Assembly (NCBI GenBank): GCA_035268885.1
Contig: DATFKA010000036.1
Span: 53,996 to 117,995 of the forward strand
DNA length: 64,000 bases
DNA from: DATFKA01 sp035268885
GTDB lineage: Bacteria; Bacteroidota; Bacteroidia; Chitinophagales; Saprospiraceae
Reading direction: 5' to 3'
The notes under the pieces were generated by a model. The model worked only from the letters and a program-made list of their open reading frames with translations. It ran no database searches and had not been told where the DNA came from. This document shows positions 35,029-44,398 of the stretch, piece after piece (position 1 is the first letter of the stretch; every line of letters starts with the position of its first letter). A program made the position numbers and the translations under genes.

Positions 35029-37602
35029 ATGAAAAAGGTATTTTTCCTTTTGCTGACTATAACACTGAGCAGTACGGCTAGCTGGGCCCAACCCGTAACC
35101 GCTTCTGCTTATGGCGCATTGATCGAGGCGGCAGAATTGAGTCTGGAAAATAGAGATTATTATAATGCCCTGGTAAAGTTTGAGGAGGCTTATGATGATC
35201 GAAAAGATAAAAGCTTACTTCCCATTATTGCTGATCTGAAACTGAAGATCCGAGATTATGCTGGTGCGCGGCGCGACTTCCAATCGGCTATCCGAAATGA
35301 TAAGAAAAGTGAGATGGAAGAGCTGCGCTACAAGTACGCTCAGGCCCTGATGATGGACGGTCGCTACGAAGAAGCCAAAGAAGAATTCGAATATTTTCTG
35401 GCGACCAATCCGGGTGATTCTCTGCGTACGCTTACGCAAAATGCACTGACGGGTATCGAAATGGCGCAGGCCTACGAAGCGGATGGAAAAGAAGAATACC
35501 AGCCCGAACGCCTGGACCGGGAAATCAATGGACCCGATTCTGAATACAGCCCTGCCTACGGTCGGGATGGCAGCTTGTACTTTGCCAGCTTTAAAACCGA
35601 TGAGGTCATTTACGTGGGCGTGAGTAGTGAGGGAGAAGGGGAAGATGAGGAGCCCAAAAGAGCACAAATATACCGTGCTACCGCCGATGAGGATGGCGAC
35701 TGGGAAGAACCGCAGGCTTTGGATGTGAAAATTAACCGTCCGGGCTATCATACCAGTAACGTTGCTTTTTCGAAGGATGGGCGCCGTATTTATTTTACGC
35801 GGGCTCGCCTACAGGGAAATACGCTGAAGGAAAGCAAAATCTATTATGCGGAAGGAAGCGATGGGAACTGGGGCGCTGCTCAGGAATGTATTGGTGTCAA
35901 TGGCGAATGGATCGCTAATTATCCGGCGCCTGGCGCCTTGTTTGGACGAGAGGTCTTATTCTTTTCTGCAAAAATAGAAGGTGGTTATGGCGGTTACGAT
36001 CTATACTACGCTACTTACCGGGACGAAGGCGTCTACGGAGACCCCGTCAACCTGGGACCGACAGTGAATACACCCGGTGACGAAATCACACCGCATTATT
36101 TTGATGGTACTTTGTATTTTAGTTCCAATGGTCTTCCAAGTTTTGGTGGTTTTGATGTTTTCTTTAGCTCCTGGGATGGTGCTCGCTGGAGTGACCCTAC
36201 GAATATCGGGGGACGGTATAATTCGGCGCAGGATGACCAGTATTTCTCCCTGGATGTAGAGGGCTATAATGGCTTTTTCACTTCTAATCGCACGGGGGGT
36301 GGTGCCCGCTCAATTGAAGCACGTACCTGCTGCGACGATATATACGGCTTCCAGCTAGAGCAGATCGAGGCGGCACTGGTCGTAGGGCTCTTTACGGAAG
36401 ATAAACAACCACTACCAGGCGGTACCGTTCGTTTGAAGAATACCGTCATGAATGCTAATAAGTCGCAGGTGCAACCGGAGATTAACCGTTTTGACTTTCC
36501 ATTAGACCTGGGGATGACTTACGAAATCACCGCCAGCCGCGAAGGGTATTATCCAGAAACCGCAGAGGTGTCTACCGTCGACCTGGAAGAATCGGAGGAG
36601 TTTGTGCGTCGATTGTACCTGACTAAGATTCCAGCCCCCCGGGAGGTAACCGTTTACGATACGGTAACGGTCTACGACACGGTGACCATTGAGAAGGCAT
36701 TTGTATTAGAAAATATCCTTTATGATTTTAATGACGATAAAATTCTACCGGCAGCGGAGCCCGATTTGCAAATCCTTCTAGACCTCTTGAATAATACCGA
36801 AGGTCTGGTGATCGAACTGAGTTCACATACGGATTACCGGGGAGGTGATGCTTACAATCAGCGTTTATCACAGCGCCGTGCCAACTCCGCTAAGCGCTGG
36901 TTGGTGGAACGGGGGATTGCCGCCAGTAGGGTAGTGGCTAAGGGCTACGGTGAAACGCTGCCACAAACGGCTTCCCCACGAATTGCCGACCGCCACGATT
37001 TTCTTACAGTGGGAGATGTCTTGATACCCGCCTTTATTGATTCTCTGCAAACCGAAGAGCAAACCGAAGCAGCCCATCAGATTAATCGACGTACCGAGTT
37101 CAAGATCGTCGAAGGGCCCACTTTCATTCCCGTGCCCCGCACGGAAGTCATCCAGCGTACAGAAATTATAGAACCGCCAGCACAAAAACCAGGAACCGGG
37201 CCGGAAAACGAAACAACCGGTAGTGCTCAGCTGGAAATTGATGAGCGCTCTTCTCTCTTTGGACAGGAAGATGTCAGCGGCTTACCCCTTTTAGTTTTTA
37301 AAGAGCGTTCGGTTGATTTTGGCGCCGTAAAAAGGGGAGACAAGCGCGAACATACTTACGAATTCACGAACGAGGGAGACGCAGAAGCGGTTATCGGGGT
37401 GATTTCTGCTTGTGATTGTACCACTACCTCTTACGATAAAAGTAAGATCAAACCTGGCGAAACGGCCACCATTGACGTGGTATTCGATAGCGTTGATAAG
37501 GAGGAGGCGGAAACGATCATTATTGATATTTTCCTTGAAAATAAGGATAAAAGTGGCTACCCCATCGTAGAGAAAATTGAGTACTCTTTTACGATTGAGT
37601 GA
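35029..37602 (+). CDS. PorE-like TPR/PD40/OmpA protein with extra C-terminal DUF1573 domain
   Basis: The 857-aa protein has a signal peptide (ending SWAQ), TPR-like repeats (about 20-150), WD40-like PD40 propeller repeats (about 165-430) and a carboxypeptidase-regulatory-like domain (about 445-530). The OmpA peptidoglycan-binding domain follows (YDFNDD near 563 to NRRTEFKIV near 695) with an internal insertion. An unusual DUF1573/ASH-type domain (about 754-857, ISACDCTTTSYDKS) ends the protein. PorE links the T9SS ring to peptidoglycan. The start MKKVFF at 35029 is favoured over the frame opening 21 codons upstream. Confidence 0.88.
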   Translation: MKKVFFLLLTITLSSTASWAQPVTASAYGALIEAAELSLENRDYYNALVKFEEAYDDRKDKSLLPIIADLKLKIRDYAGARRDFQSAIRNDKKSEMEELRYKYAQALMMDGRYEEAKEEFEYFLATNPGDSLRTLTQNALTGIEMAQAYEADGKEEYQPERLDREINGPDSEYSPAYGRDGSLYFASFKTDEVIYVGVSSEGEGEDEEPKRAQIYRATADEDGDWEEPQALDVKINRPGYHTSNVAFSKDGRRIYFTRARLQGNTLKESKIYYAEGSDGNWGAAQECIGVNGEWIANYPAPGALFGREVLFFSAKIEGGYGGYDLYYATYRDEGVYGDPVNLGPTVNTPGDEITPHYFDGTLYFSSNGLPSFGGFDVFFSSWDGARWSDPTNIGGRYNSAQDDQYFSLDVEGYNGFFTSNRTGGGARSIEARTCCDDIYGFQLEQIEAALVVGLFTEDKQPLPGGTVRLKNTVMNANKSQVQPEINRFDFPLDLGMTYEITASREGYYPETAEVSTVDLEESEEFVRRLYLTKIPAPREVTVYDTVTVYDTVTIEKAFVLENILYDFNDDKILPAAEPDLQILLDLLNNTEGLVIELSSHTDYRGGDAYNQRLSQRRANSAKRWLVERGIAASRVVAKGYGETLPQTASPRIADRHDFLTVGDVLIPAFIDSLQTEEQTEAAHQINRRTEFKIVEGPTFIPVPRTEVIQRTEIIEPPAQKPGTGPENETTGSAQLEIDERSSLFGQEDVSGLPLLVFKERSVDFGAVKRGDKREHTYEFTNEGDAEAVIGVISACDCTTTSYDKSKIKPGETATIDVVFDSVDKEEAETIIIDIFLENKDKSGYPIVEKIEYSFTIE

Positions 37603-37710
37603 TACGGCAGCTTAGGCTGTAAAAATTTCGTTTAGGCCAATGGCAAAACCGGGAAATATGCCTACGGAAACTTTTGCTCCGGTAGGATACATTTTCCGGA
37701 ATGTATACTG

Positions 37711-38199
37711 TCATTCCTTGGATAGTTCAAAAACGGTGACCGTTTCTTCGGCGGGATGGACAATCCAGTATTCCCGGACGCCATTCTCTTCGTAAAGACT
37801 GAATTTTTGATGAAGCTCTTTTTCATTATTTCCTGGGGAGAGTATCTCTATAATCCAATCCGGAGCACCCAGGCAGCCCCGGTTATCCAACTTTTCTAAA
37901 TCACAAATCACACACAAATCAGGTTGTACGACGGAGTAGATTTTATTATCGTCTTTGTTGTCTTTTGGTGGAGTAAGACGTACATCAAGGGGCGCTACAT
38001 AAAGTTCGCAAGGGCCTTATCTAAGAATAGTAATATCTCTTTAGTTAGCCTGATGGATATTTTTTGATCTTTCCTACTTGGTGCCGGAGACATTTTAAAG
38101 ATTTTCCCTTTAATCAACTCCAGTCTTTCCTGAAACTGCCAGGTTAGATAATCAAGTATAGGTCTTATCTAGGTCCAATTCTGAAATATCCTTTACCAT
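37711..38199 (-). pseudogene. Uma2-family (DUF820) endonuclease-like gene, two frameshifts
   Basis: Reading three frames in turn restores a Uma2 protein. It starts MVKDISELDLDKTYT at 38199 and stops at a TGA near 38152. It continues in another frame with DYLTWQFQERLELIKGK to a stop near 37995, and resumes with PCELYVAPLDVRLTPPKD. The intact last part holds PDWIIEILSPGN and REYWIVHP. Only the final 68 codons remain as one open frame. Uma2 proteins have a PD-(D/E)XK fold and are often mobile. The gene is clearly decayed. Confidence 0.85.
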
Positions 38200-38273
38200 G
38201 GTTATGTTTTTATGCTAAAATACGTGAATTTTACCTCCCTTTCTACTTCACGTAAGCAATTAAATAGATCGTT

Positions 38274-38882
38274 TTGAGTGTTCAAGAACAAATATTACAG
38301 ACTATCCAGCAGATGCACTGGGCCGAGGTAGCCGCCGTTATTTGTGGCGTTTTTTACGTTATCCTCGCGGCCAGGGGGAATATCTGGTGTTGGTTTTGGG
38401 GCGGGCTGAATGCCGTATTAAGCATCTACTTATTCGTGGAAATTAAGCTATACGCTGAGTCCGTACTATATTTTTACTACCTAATTGCTGCTCTCTACGG
38501 CTGGTACGCCTGGCGCTACGCAGATCGCGTGTCTGAGCAAGGCGGGATCACGGAATGGTCCTGGCAGCGGCACGCCCTTTATATTCTAGCCGGCTTCTTA
38601 TGTTCATTCCTTTTATATCAGATATTGGTGCGTTTTACTGACGCCCAAATGCCACTGGTTGATGCGCACACCACCGTATTTAGTTTCCTGGCTACTTATC
38701 TGGTGACGCGTAAAATTCTGTCGAACTGGTTGTACTGGATCGTAATTGATGCGGTTTCGGTAGGCCTTTATGCCAGCCGCGAGATTTATCTGTACGCCAT
38801 TCTAATGGCGATATACACCATTATTGCTTATTTTGGTTATCGTCAATGGCAGCGACGTATGAAGCGCCCACTTTTAGACTAA
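38274..38882 (+). CDS. pnuC: PnuC-family nicotinamide riboside/NMN transporter
   Basis: The 202-aa inner-membrane protein has about seven helices. The PnuC core is visible: VFYVILAARGNIWCWFWGGLNAVLS, YAESVLYFYYLIAALYGWYAW, and the C-terminal NWLYWIVIDAVSVGLYASREIY. It imports nicotinamide riboside for NAD synthesis by facilitated diffusion. The start is a TTG at 38274. No thiamine or NAD-type riboswitch is recognisable upstream. Confidence 0.92.
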   Translation: MSVQEQILQTIQQMHWAEVAAVICGVFYVILAARGNIWCWFWGGLNAVLSIYLFVEIKLYAESVLYFYYLIAALYGWYAWRYADRVSEQGGITEWSWQRHALYILAGFLCSFLLYQILVRFTDAQMPLVDAHTTVFSFLATYLVTRKILSNWLYWIVIDAVSVGLYASREIYLYAILMAIYTIIAYFGYRQWQRRMKRPLLD

Positions 38883-39002
38883 TATTTGGCGAAAAGCCTC
38901 CTCCTCATGGCATTGTTTCGGTAAGAACCGACTTGAGGCCTTAAAAGCCGGAAACAGCTCCAAAGGGCGGCTACAAGTAGTTAACAGCTAGTCGTTTAAT
39001 TT

Positions 39003-39021
39003 ATTTAGAATTAATCTAAAT
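39003..39021. promoter_or_regulatory. Palindrome ATTTAGA-N5-TCTAAAT upstream of the nqr operon
   Basis: A perfect 7-bp inverted repeat with a 5-nt centre, 57 nt before the -7 box of nqrA. It resembles operator sites of the DtxR/MntR metalloregulator family, but the regulator is not encoded here. The rest of 38883-39160 shows no gene. Confidence 0.4.
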
Positions 39022-39077
39022 AGATTCAAAAGGCCCATTATAAAAGAAGTGCATGAGTAAAAAAGAGGAAAGCTTCT

Positions 39078-39085
39078 TATATTTG
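39078..39085 (+). promoter_or_regulatory. -7 box of the nqr operon
   Basis: TATATTTG matches TAnnTTTG exactly and lies 76 nt before the nqrA start. A -33 TTTG is not evident. Confidence 0.5.
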
Positions 39086-39160
39086 CAGCGATTTTTGCAA
39101 GTGTATGACGAAACAATCGCAGGCTATGCGATATTTAATCTGTAAAACTGTAATAAGCAA

Positions 39161-40798
39161 ATGAGAAATAGGATCGCGCTAATTATCCTCACGTTTTTGC
39201 TGAGTTCTGACCTGCTTCTGGCCCAAGGTGGTCAAGAAGGATCGAGCAACTGGTTTGTCTACCTGGTCCTGGCTACGGTCGTCATTTTATTCTTTGTCGT
39301 TATGGTTCAGGTATCTGACAATATGTTAGCCATCGAAGCCAAGCGCATGGGGGTAAAAGATGAAAAGGAGGGCTTCTCTATATTTCCTTCCGTATCAGAT
39401 ATTCTTCCTAGTAGCACACCAGATTTTGTGGGGGAAGAGGAGCACCTGGTCCGTTTAAAGCAGGGGCACGAAATTCTGCTGGAAGGTGAGCCGGAAGCTA
39501 AAATTGAAGACGCAAAGACGGTAACGACCTATGCGGTCACTATTCCCGACTACGTCGGAATTTCTCCCATTCCCAAGATGATGGTAGAAGAGGGGGATAA
39601 TGTCAAAGCGGGTGATCCTTTATTCTATGATAAGAAGCGCCCTGAGATCATCCACACGGCTCCGGTCAGTGGGGAGGTTATTGATATCAAACGTGGTGCC
39701 AAGCGTTCTATCCACCAGGTAATTATCCTGGCGGATAAGGAGATTAAATACAAGAGCTTTAAGGCGCCCAAATTAGATCAGGCCAGCCGCGAGGATATTG
39801 TGAAGTTCATGTTGGAATCGGGCAGTTGGAATTATTTGCGTCAGCGTCCTTACAATACGACGCCTGATCCGGAAGTAATTCCACGTGACATTTACGTTTC
39901 TACTTTTGATACAGCACCATTGGCGCCGGACCTAAACCTGGTCGTAGCCGGTAGAGAAGCTGCTTTCCAAAAAGGGCTGGACGTATTAGCCAAACTGACC
40001 GACGGAGTGGTGCACCTTGGGCTCGATGGTAGGAAAGATTCCCAGGCTTCCACTACTTTCACTCAGGCGGCAGGTGTGAAAAAGACCTGGTTTGCTGGAA
40101 AGCACCCGGCAGGTAACGTTGGCGTACAAATTCATAATACACAACCGCTTTCTTCCGGAGAAGTCATTTGGACCCCTACGGTACAGGATGTTATTTCATT
40201 GGGAGAATTATTCTTAAGTGGAAAATACGATACTTCCCGGATTGTTGCCCTTACCGGTGTCGAGCTTAAAGAAGCAAAATACGTTCGCACCTACCTGGGC
40301 GCGAGATTGGAAGAACTACTGAAAGACAATCTGGCCAATGATCATGTCCGAATTATTTCCGGTGATGTTTTATCAGGTGCCAAGCGCAGTGCCGATGAAT
40401 TCCTGGGGGTCTACGATGACCAGGTGACCGTAGTGGAAGAAGGAGACGATTACGAGATGTTTGGCTGGTTGTTGCCGATCAAACCGCGTCCCTCTGTTTC
40501 GGGAACATTCCCGACGACTTTTATTCCCGGGATGAAGTTTAAGGCGGATACCAATACACACGGTGAAAAGAGAGCCTTCGTTGTTACGGGCCTGTACGAG
40601 CGAATGCTACCCATGGATATTTATCCACAGCATTTGATGAAGTCGATTTTGATCAACGATTTCGAACAAATGGAAGGTTTAGGCATATTAGAATTAGTAG
40701 AAGAAGATGTTGCCCTGGCAGAGTTCGCTTGTGTATCGAAGCAACCTTTACAGGATATTTTGCGGGACGGGCTGGATAAAATGCGTGCCGAAGGATAA
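39161..40798 (+). CDS. nqrA: Na+-NQR subunit A with membrane-anchored N-terminal extension
   Basis: The 545-aa protein is about 95 residues longer than ordinary NqrA (about 450). The extra N-terminus has a signal-peptide-like segment (ending LLLAQ), a membrane helix (FVYLVLATVVILFFVVMV) and a charged linker. Normal NqrA then starts at HLVRLKQGHEILLEG and continues through PVSGEVIDIKRG. NqrA is the cytoplasmic, quinone-associated subunit of the sodium-pumping NADH:quinone reductase. The extension would tether or add a helix to the complex. First gene of nqrABCDEF. Confidence 0.93.
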   Translation: MRNRIALIILTFLLSSDLLLAQGGQEGSSNWFVYLVLATVVILFFVVMVQVSDNMLAIEAKRMGVKDEKEGFSIFPSVSDILPSSTPDFVGEEEHLVRLKQGHEILLEGEPEAKIEDAKTVTTYAVTIPDYVGISPIPKMMVEEGDNVKAGDPLFYDKKRPEIIHTAPVSGEVIDIKRGAKRSIHQVIILADKEIKYKSFKAPKLDQASREDIVKFMLESGSWNYLRQRPYNTTPDPEVIPRDIYVSTFDTAPLAPDLNLVVAGREAAFQKGLDVLAKLTDGVVHLGLDGRKDSQASTTFTQAAGVKKTWFAGKHPAGNVGVQIHNTQPLSSGEVIWTPTVQDVISLGELFLSGKYDTSRIVALTGVELKEAKYVRTYLGARLEELLKDNLANDHVRIISGDVLSGAKRSADEFLGVYDDQVTVVEEGDDYEMFGWLLPIKPRPSVSGTFPTTFIPGMKFKADTNTHGEKRAFVVTGLYERMLPMDIYPQHLMKSILINDFEQMEGLGILELVEEDVALAEFACVSKQPLQDILRDGLDKMRAEG

Positions 40799-40864
40799 TT
40801 AAAAAGAAATTCTTGCGGGTCTTAGGAGCCGCTACCTAAAGAATAAAAGAAAAATAAATATAGC

Positions 40865-42133
40865 ATGAAAAAGCAAATATTGGGTTTTTTCGAAAAAATC
40901 GAACCGAATAAAGAGAAACAACCTTTTCTGCATACGCTTTACGACGGGTTTTTCACTTTTGCTTTTGCGCCAAACACGGTCACCAAAGGTGGTGTTCACC
41001 TGAGAGATGGTATGGACCTAAAGCGCTTAATGGTACACGTCGTACTGGCACTACAGCTGTGCTACCTTTTCGGAACTTATAATATTGGTCATCAGCACTT
41101 CGTAGCGCTGGGCGAATATACGGGCTTTCTAGAAGGTTTTCATCTGAAATTATCTCACGGGCTGATCAAGCTACTTCCCTTATTTGTGGTAGCACACGTG
41201 GTTGGTCTGGGTATTGAGTTTTATTACGCCACTAAGAAAGGGCATCCTATCGAAGAGGGATTCCTGGTGTCGGGGGCTTTAATTCCTTTGATTATGCCAC
41301 CGGATCTCCCCCTTTGGATTCTGGCGGTGGCGATTGTTTTCGCCGTGATCATTGGGAAGGAGGCTTTCGGAGGTACCGGAATGAATATCTTTAATATTGC
41401 CTTATTATCTCGGGTCTTTATCTTTTTTGCTTATCCGACGACGATCTCCGGAGATTCCGTTTGGGTATCTGGCCTGAGCGAAGTGACGGCGGGCGCTGCT
41501 GCCGATTACAGCTGGTGGCATACCGGATTTTTTAATGGTATATTTAATTCCTTTGGCTGGGATACCTTCAATCCGGCCATGACCGTGGCCGATGGTTATA
41601 CCGGGGCAACGCCACTCAGCCTGGCTTTTCAGGGGGGCTGGGATGCCGTAACGGCCCAGTATTCTTTTGGCCAGATTCTCTGGGGGGTAATTCCCGGATC
41701 AATTGGAGAAACGTCCAAACCGCTGATTATCTTGGGGGCTGTCTTTTTGATTGCCACGGGAGTAGCCAGCTGGCGTATTATGGTCGGCACGCTCTTCGGA
41801 GCCATCTCTATGGGATTGATTCTGAACGCCTGGGGGGCTACCGAATTCATGCAGGTGCCCTGGTTTTACCAGTTATTTATGGGAAGTTATCTGTTTGCTG
41901 CCGTTTATATGGCGACCGACCCGGTCTCCGCTTCTTCTACGGGGCGTGGAAAATGGATTTACGGCTTCCTGATTGGATTCGTGGGCATGATCGTTCGGGT
42001 TTTGAACCCTGCCTACCCAGAAGGTTGGATGTTGGCGATTCTATTCATGAATGTATTTGCACCACTGATCGATCACTATGTGATCGAAGCGAATATGAAG
42101 CGTCGACTGAAAAGAGCGGCGGTAAAAGCCTAA
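40865..42133 (+). CDS. nqrB: Na+-NQR subunit B
   Basis: The 422-aa inner-membrane subunit has about ten helices. The covalent FMN site is visible as YTGATPLSLA (Thr about residue 246). NqrB carries FMN and riboflavin and forms most of the sodium path. It opens with a cytoplasmic arm (KKQILGFFEKIEPNKEKQ) and ends with a basic tail. It lies 66 nt after nqrA. Confidence 0.96.
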   Translation: MKKQILGFFEKIEPNKEKQPFLHTLYDGFFTFAFAPNTVTKGGVHLRDGMDLKRLMVHVVLALQLCYLFGTYNIGHQHFVALGEYTGFLEGFHLKLSHGLIKLLPLFVVAHVVGLGIEFYYATKKGHPIEEGFLVSGALIPLIMPPDLPLWILAVAIVFAVIIGKEAFGGTGMNIFNIALLSRVFIFFAYPTTISGDSVWVSGLSEVTAGAAADYSWWHTGFFNGIFNSFGWDTFNPAMTVADGYTGATPLSLAFQGGWDAVTAQYSFGQILWGVIPGSIGETSKPLIILGAVFLIATGVASWRIMVGTLFGAISMGLILNAWGATEFMQVPWFYQLFMGSYLFAAVYMATDPVSASSTGRGKWIYGFLIGFVGMIVRVLNPAYPEGWMLAILFMNVFAPLIDHYVIEANMKRRLKRAAVKA

Positions 42134-42210
42134 AAAAAATCCAGGGCAAAATTGGCAAACGATATTGCGCTGTCATTGTTGAATAACAAGAACTATAAAA
42201 TAGCAAAGCA

Positions 42211-42963
42211 ATGAAATCGGATTCTAATAATTATATCTTAATATTTGTAACTATACTAACGGTAGTGGTAGCGGTTGCATTGGGGGGATTACGGGAAATA
42301 ACTAAAACGAAATCAGCCCAAAACGAAGACATCTTTAATAAACGTGCCATCCTTACTTCTATGAAAAGTAAATTAGGAGAAGGGGTACAGGTAAACAAAC
42401 TCAGCGACGAAGAAGTCTTGGAGTTGTTTAGCCCGGAGAATATGGATCAGTTGGTACTGGACATGGAAGGTAACGTGGTAGAGGGCAAAAAGGCCGAAGA
42501 GATTGACATGGCGGTCGAGCGTAAAAAGCCCGAACCACAACGTCTGTTGCCCCTGTATATCTATAAAGGTGGCGAGGAACCTCTTTATATCCTATCGGTC
42601 AGAGGAAATGGACTGTGGGATGAAATCTGGGGCAATATTGCTTTAGAAAGCGATGTGAGCACCGTTGCCGGTGCCGCCTTCGACCATAAAGGGGAGACGC
42701 CCGGACTGGGAGCTGAGATTAAGGACAATCCTCGCTTCGCTAATAACTTTGAAGGTTCCAAGATCTACGAAGGAGATGTACTGCGCAGTATTGTTGTCCG
42801 CAAGGGTGGTGCGCAGGACCCCAATTACGAGGTAGATGGTATTTCTGGAGCTACCGTAACGGCGGATGGAGTGACGGAAATGCTGCAGCGTGGTATCCGT
42901 TACTACGAGCCTTATCTTAATCAACTACGCAATCAGCAGACTTCGATGTTGCTGGAACAGTAG
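42211..42963 (+). CDS. nqrC: Na+-NQR subunit C
   Basis: The 250-aa subunit has one N-terminal membrane helix and a periplasmic FMN-binding domain. The flavin-attachment motif is DGISGATVTADGV near residue 213, in which the second Thr carries FMN. Upstream, VAGAAFDHKGETPGLGAEI is the usual FMN-domain signature. Fourth or fifth positions in the electron path lie here, passing electrons from NqrF toward NqrB. Confidence 0.96.
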   Translation: MKSDSNNYILIFVTILTVVVAVALGGLREITKTKSAQNEDIFNKRAILTSMKSKLGEGVQVNKLSDEEVLELFSPENMDQLVLDMEGNVVEGKKAEEIDMAVERKKPEPQRLLPLYIYKGGEEPLYILSVRGNGLWDEIWGNIALESDVSTVAGAAFDHKGETPGLGAEIKDNPRFANNFEGSKIYEGDVLRSIVVRKGGAQDPNYEVDGISGATVTADGVTEMLQRGIRYYEPYLNQLRNQQTSMLLEQ

Positions 42964-42999
42964 GGAAACCAATTAAACAAACCTTAAATTAACGATAAA

Positions 43000-43710
43000 A
43001 TGGCTGAATCAACAGTTCAAGAAGTAAAGGAAAAAGAGCCGTTATTTGGAAAGAAAGAGCGGAAGTTAATTACCGATCCGCTTACCGATAACAACCCGAT
43101 TACTATTCAGGTCCTGGGAATTTGCTCAGCGCTGGCGGTTACCTCTCTGGTCGTGCCTTCATTGGTCATATCCGTGGCGGTTGTATTCGTGACGGCTTTC
43201 TCCAGCTTATTCACTTCCCTGCTGCGTAATTATATTCCCAAAGCCGTACGTATGATCGTACAGCTGGTCATTATTGCTACGCTGGTAACGATTGTAGAGC
43301 TGACGTTAAAATACCTGAACTATCCGGTATACAAGAGTCTTTCCGTTTATATCGGTCTGATTATTACCAACTGTATCGTAATGGGACGTCTGGAGGCTTT
43401 CTCCATGGCTAACAAACCCTGGCGCTCTTTACTGGATGGTATTGGTAATGGTTTGGGCTACGGGGTGATTCTGGTAGCTGTCGCCTTCTTCCGGGAGCTA
43501 TTCGGTAAAGGATCGCTCTTTGCGGGAAGCGGAATTGAGATGTTAATCATCGGGCCAAGTGCCGATTATATGATCAATACGACTTCCGGTTGGATGAGTT
43601 GGTACGCCAACAACAACCTGATGGTACTACCAGCTGCGGCGATGTTCCTGATCGGAATTTTCATTTGGATTCAACGTGCGCGCAATCCTAAACTGGTAGA
43701 TATTAGCTAA
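43000..43710 (+). CDS. nqrD: Na+-NQR subunit D
   Basis: The 236-aa membrane subunit has six helices and the family segment NYIPKAVRMIVQLVIIATLV. IGLIITNCIVMGRLEAF follows, containing one of the Cys ligands for the iron centre shared with NqrE. It is related to RnfE. It follows nqrC by 36 nt. Confidence 0.96.
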   Translation: MAESTVQEVKEKEPLFGKKERKLITDPLTDNNPITIQVLGICSALAVTSLVVPSLVISVAVVFVTAFSSLFTSLLRNYIPKAVRMIVQLVIIATLVTIVELTLKYLNYPVYKSLSVYIGLIITNCIVMGRLEAFSMANKPWRSLLDGIGNGLGYGVILVAVAFFRELFGKGSLFAGSGIEMLIIGPSADYMINTTSGWMSWYANNNLMVLPAAAMFLIGIFIWIQRARNPKLVDIS

Positions 43711-43755
43711 CAAACGCCAGCAACTATTTATTTGCTGAGTTAAACATAAAAAACA

Positions 43756-44364
43756 ATGGGAGAATTTATCAATACTTTCGTTAAAGCCGCCTTCATTGAA
43801 AATCTGGTGCTGGCTTACTTCCTAGGGATGTGTTCTTATCTGGCGGTATCCAAAACCGTTAAGACCGCTTTTGGTCTGGGACTGGCTGTGATCTTCGTGC
43901 TGGGGATTACCATGCCCATCAACTGGTTGATTAATACCTATCTACTGAGCCCGAATGGTATCTTTGGGCAGGACCTAACTTTTCTGCGTTTCATCCTCTT
44001 TATTGCGGTGATTGCCTCCATGGTACAATTGGTAGAAATGGTGGTGGAGAAGTTTTCTCCGTCGCTATACAATGCATTAGGAATTTTCTTACCACTGATC
44101 ACGGTGAACTGTGCCATTCTGGGGGGATCCCTCTTTATGGTCTCTCGTGAATACAACTTTTCCAACTCTCTGGCGTTTGGCCTGGGGGGCGGCTTTGGTT
44201 GGTTCTTGGCGGTGATTGCCATTGCCGCTATTCGCGAAAAGATCCGTTACTCTGCCGTGCCACCGGCATTGCGGGGACTGGGGATGGCTTTTATCCTGAC
44301 CGGATTAATGGGTATTGCCTTTATGAGCTTGTTGGGAATTGACCCGGCTGCTTTCGCAAAATAA
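43756..44364 (+). CDS. nqrE: Na+-NQR subunit E
   Basis: The 202-aa membrane subunit is homologous to NqrD/RnfA in inverted topology. Signatures are AAFIENLVLAYFLGMCSYLAVS and LITVNCAILGGSLFM, each holding a Cys expected to bind the intramembrane iron-sulfur centre. It follows nqrD by 45 nt and precedes nqrF by 34 nt. Confidence 0.96.
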   Translation: MGEFINTFVKAAFIENLVLAYFLGMCSYLAVSKTVKTAFGLGLAVIFVLGITMPINWLINTYLLSPNGIFGQDLTFLRFILFIAVIASMVQLVEMVVEKFSPSLYNALGIFLPLITVNCAILGGSLFMVSREYNFSNSLAFGLGGGFGWFLAVIAIAAIREKIRYSAVPPALRGLGMAFILTGLMGIAFMSLLGIDPAAFAK

Positions 44365-44398
44365 GACATTAGTAAACCTCAATAATACGCTAAAAGAA

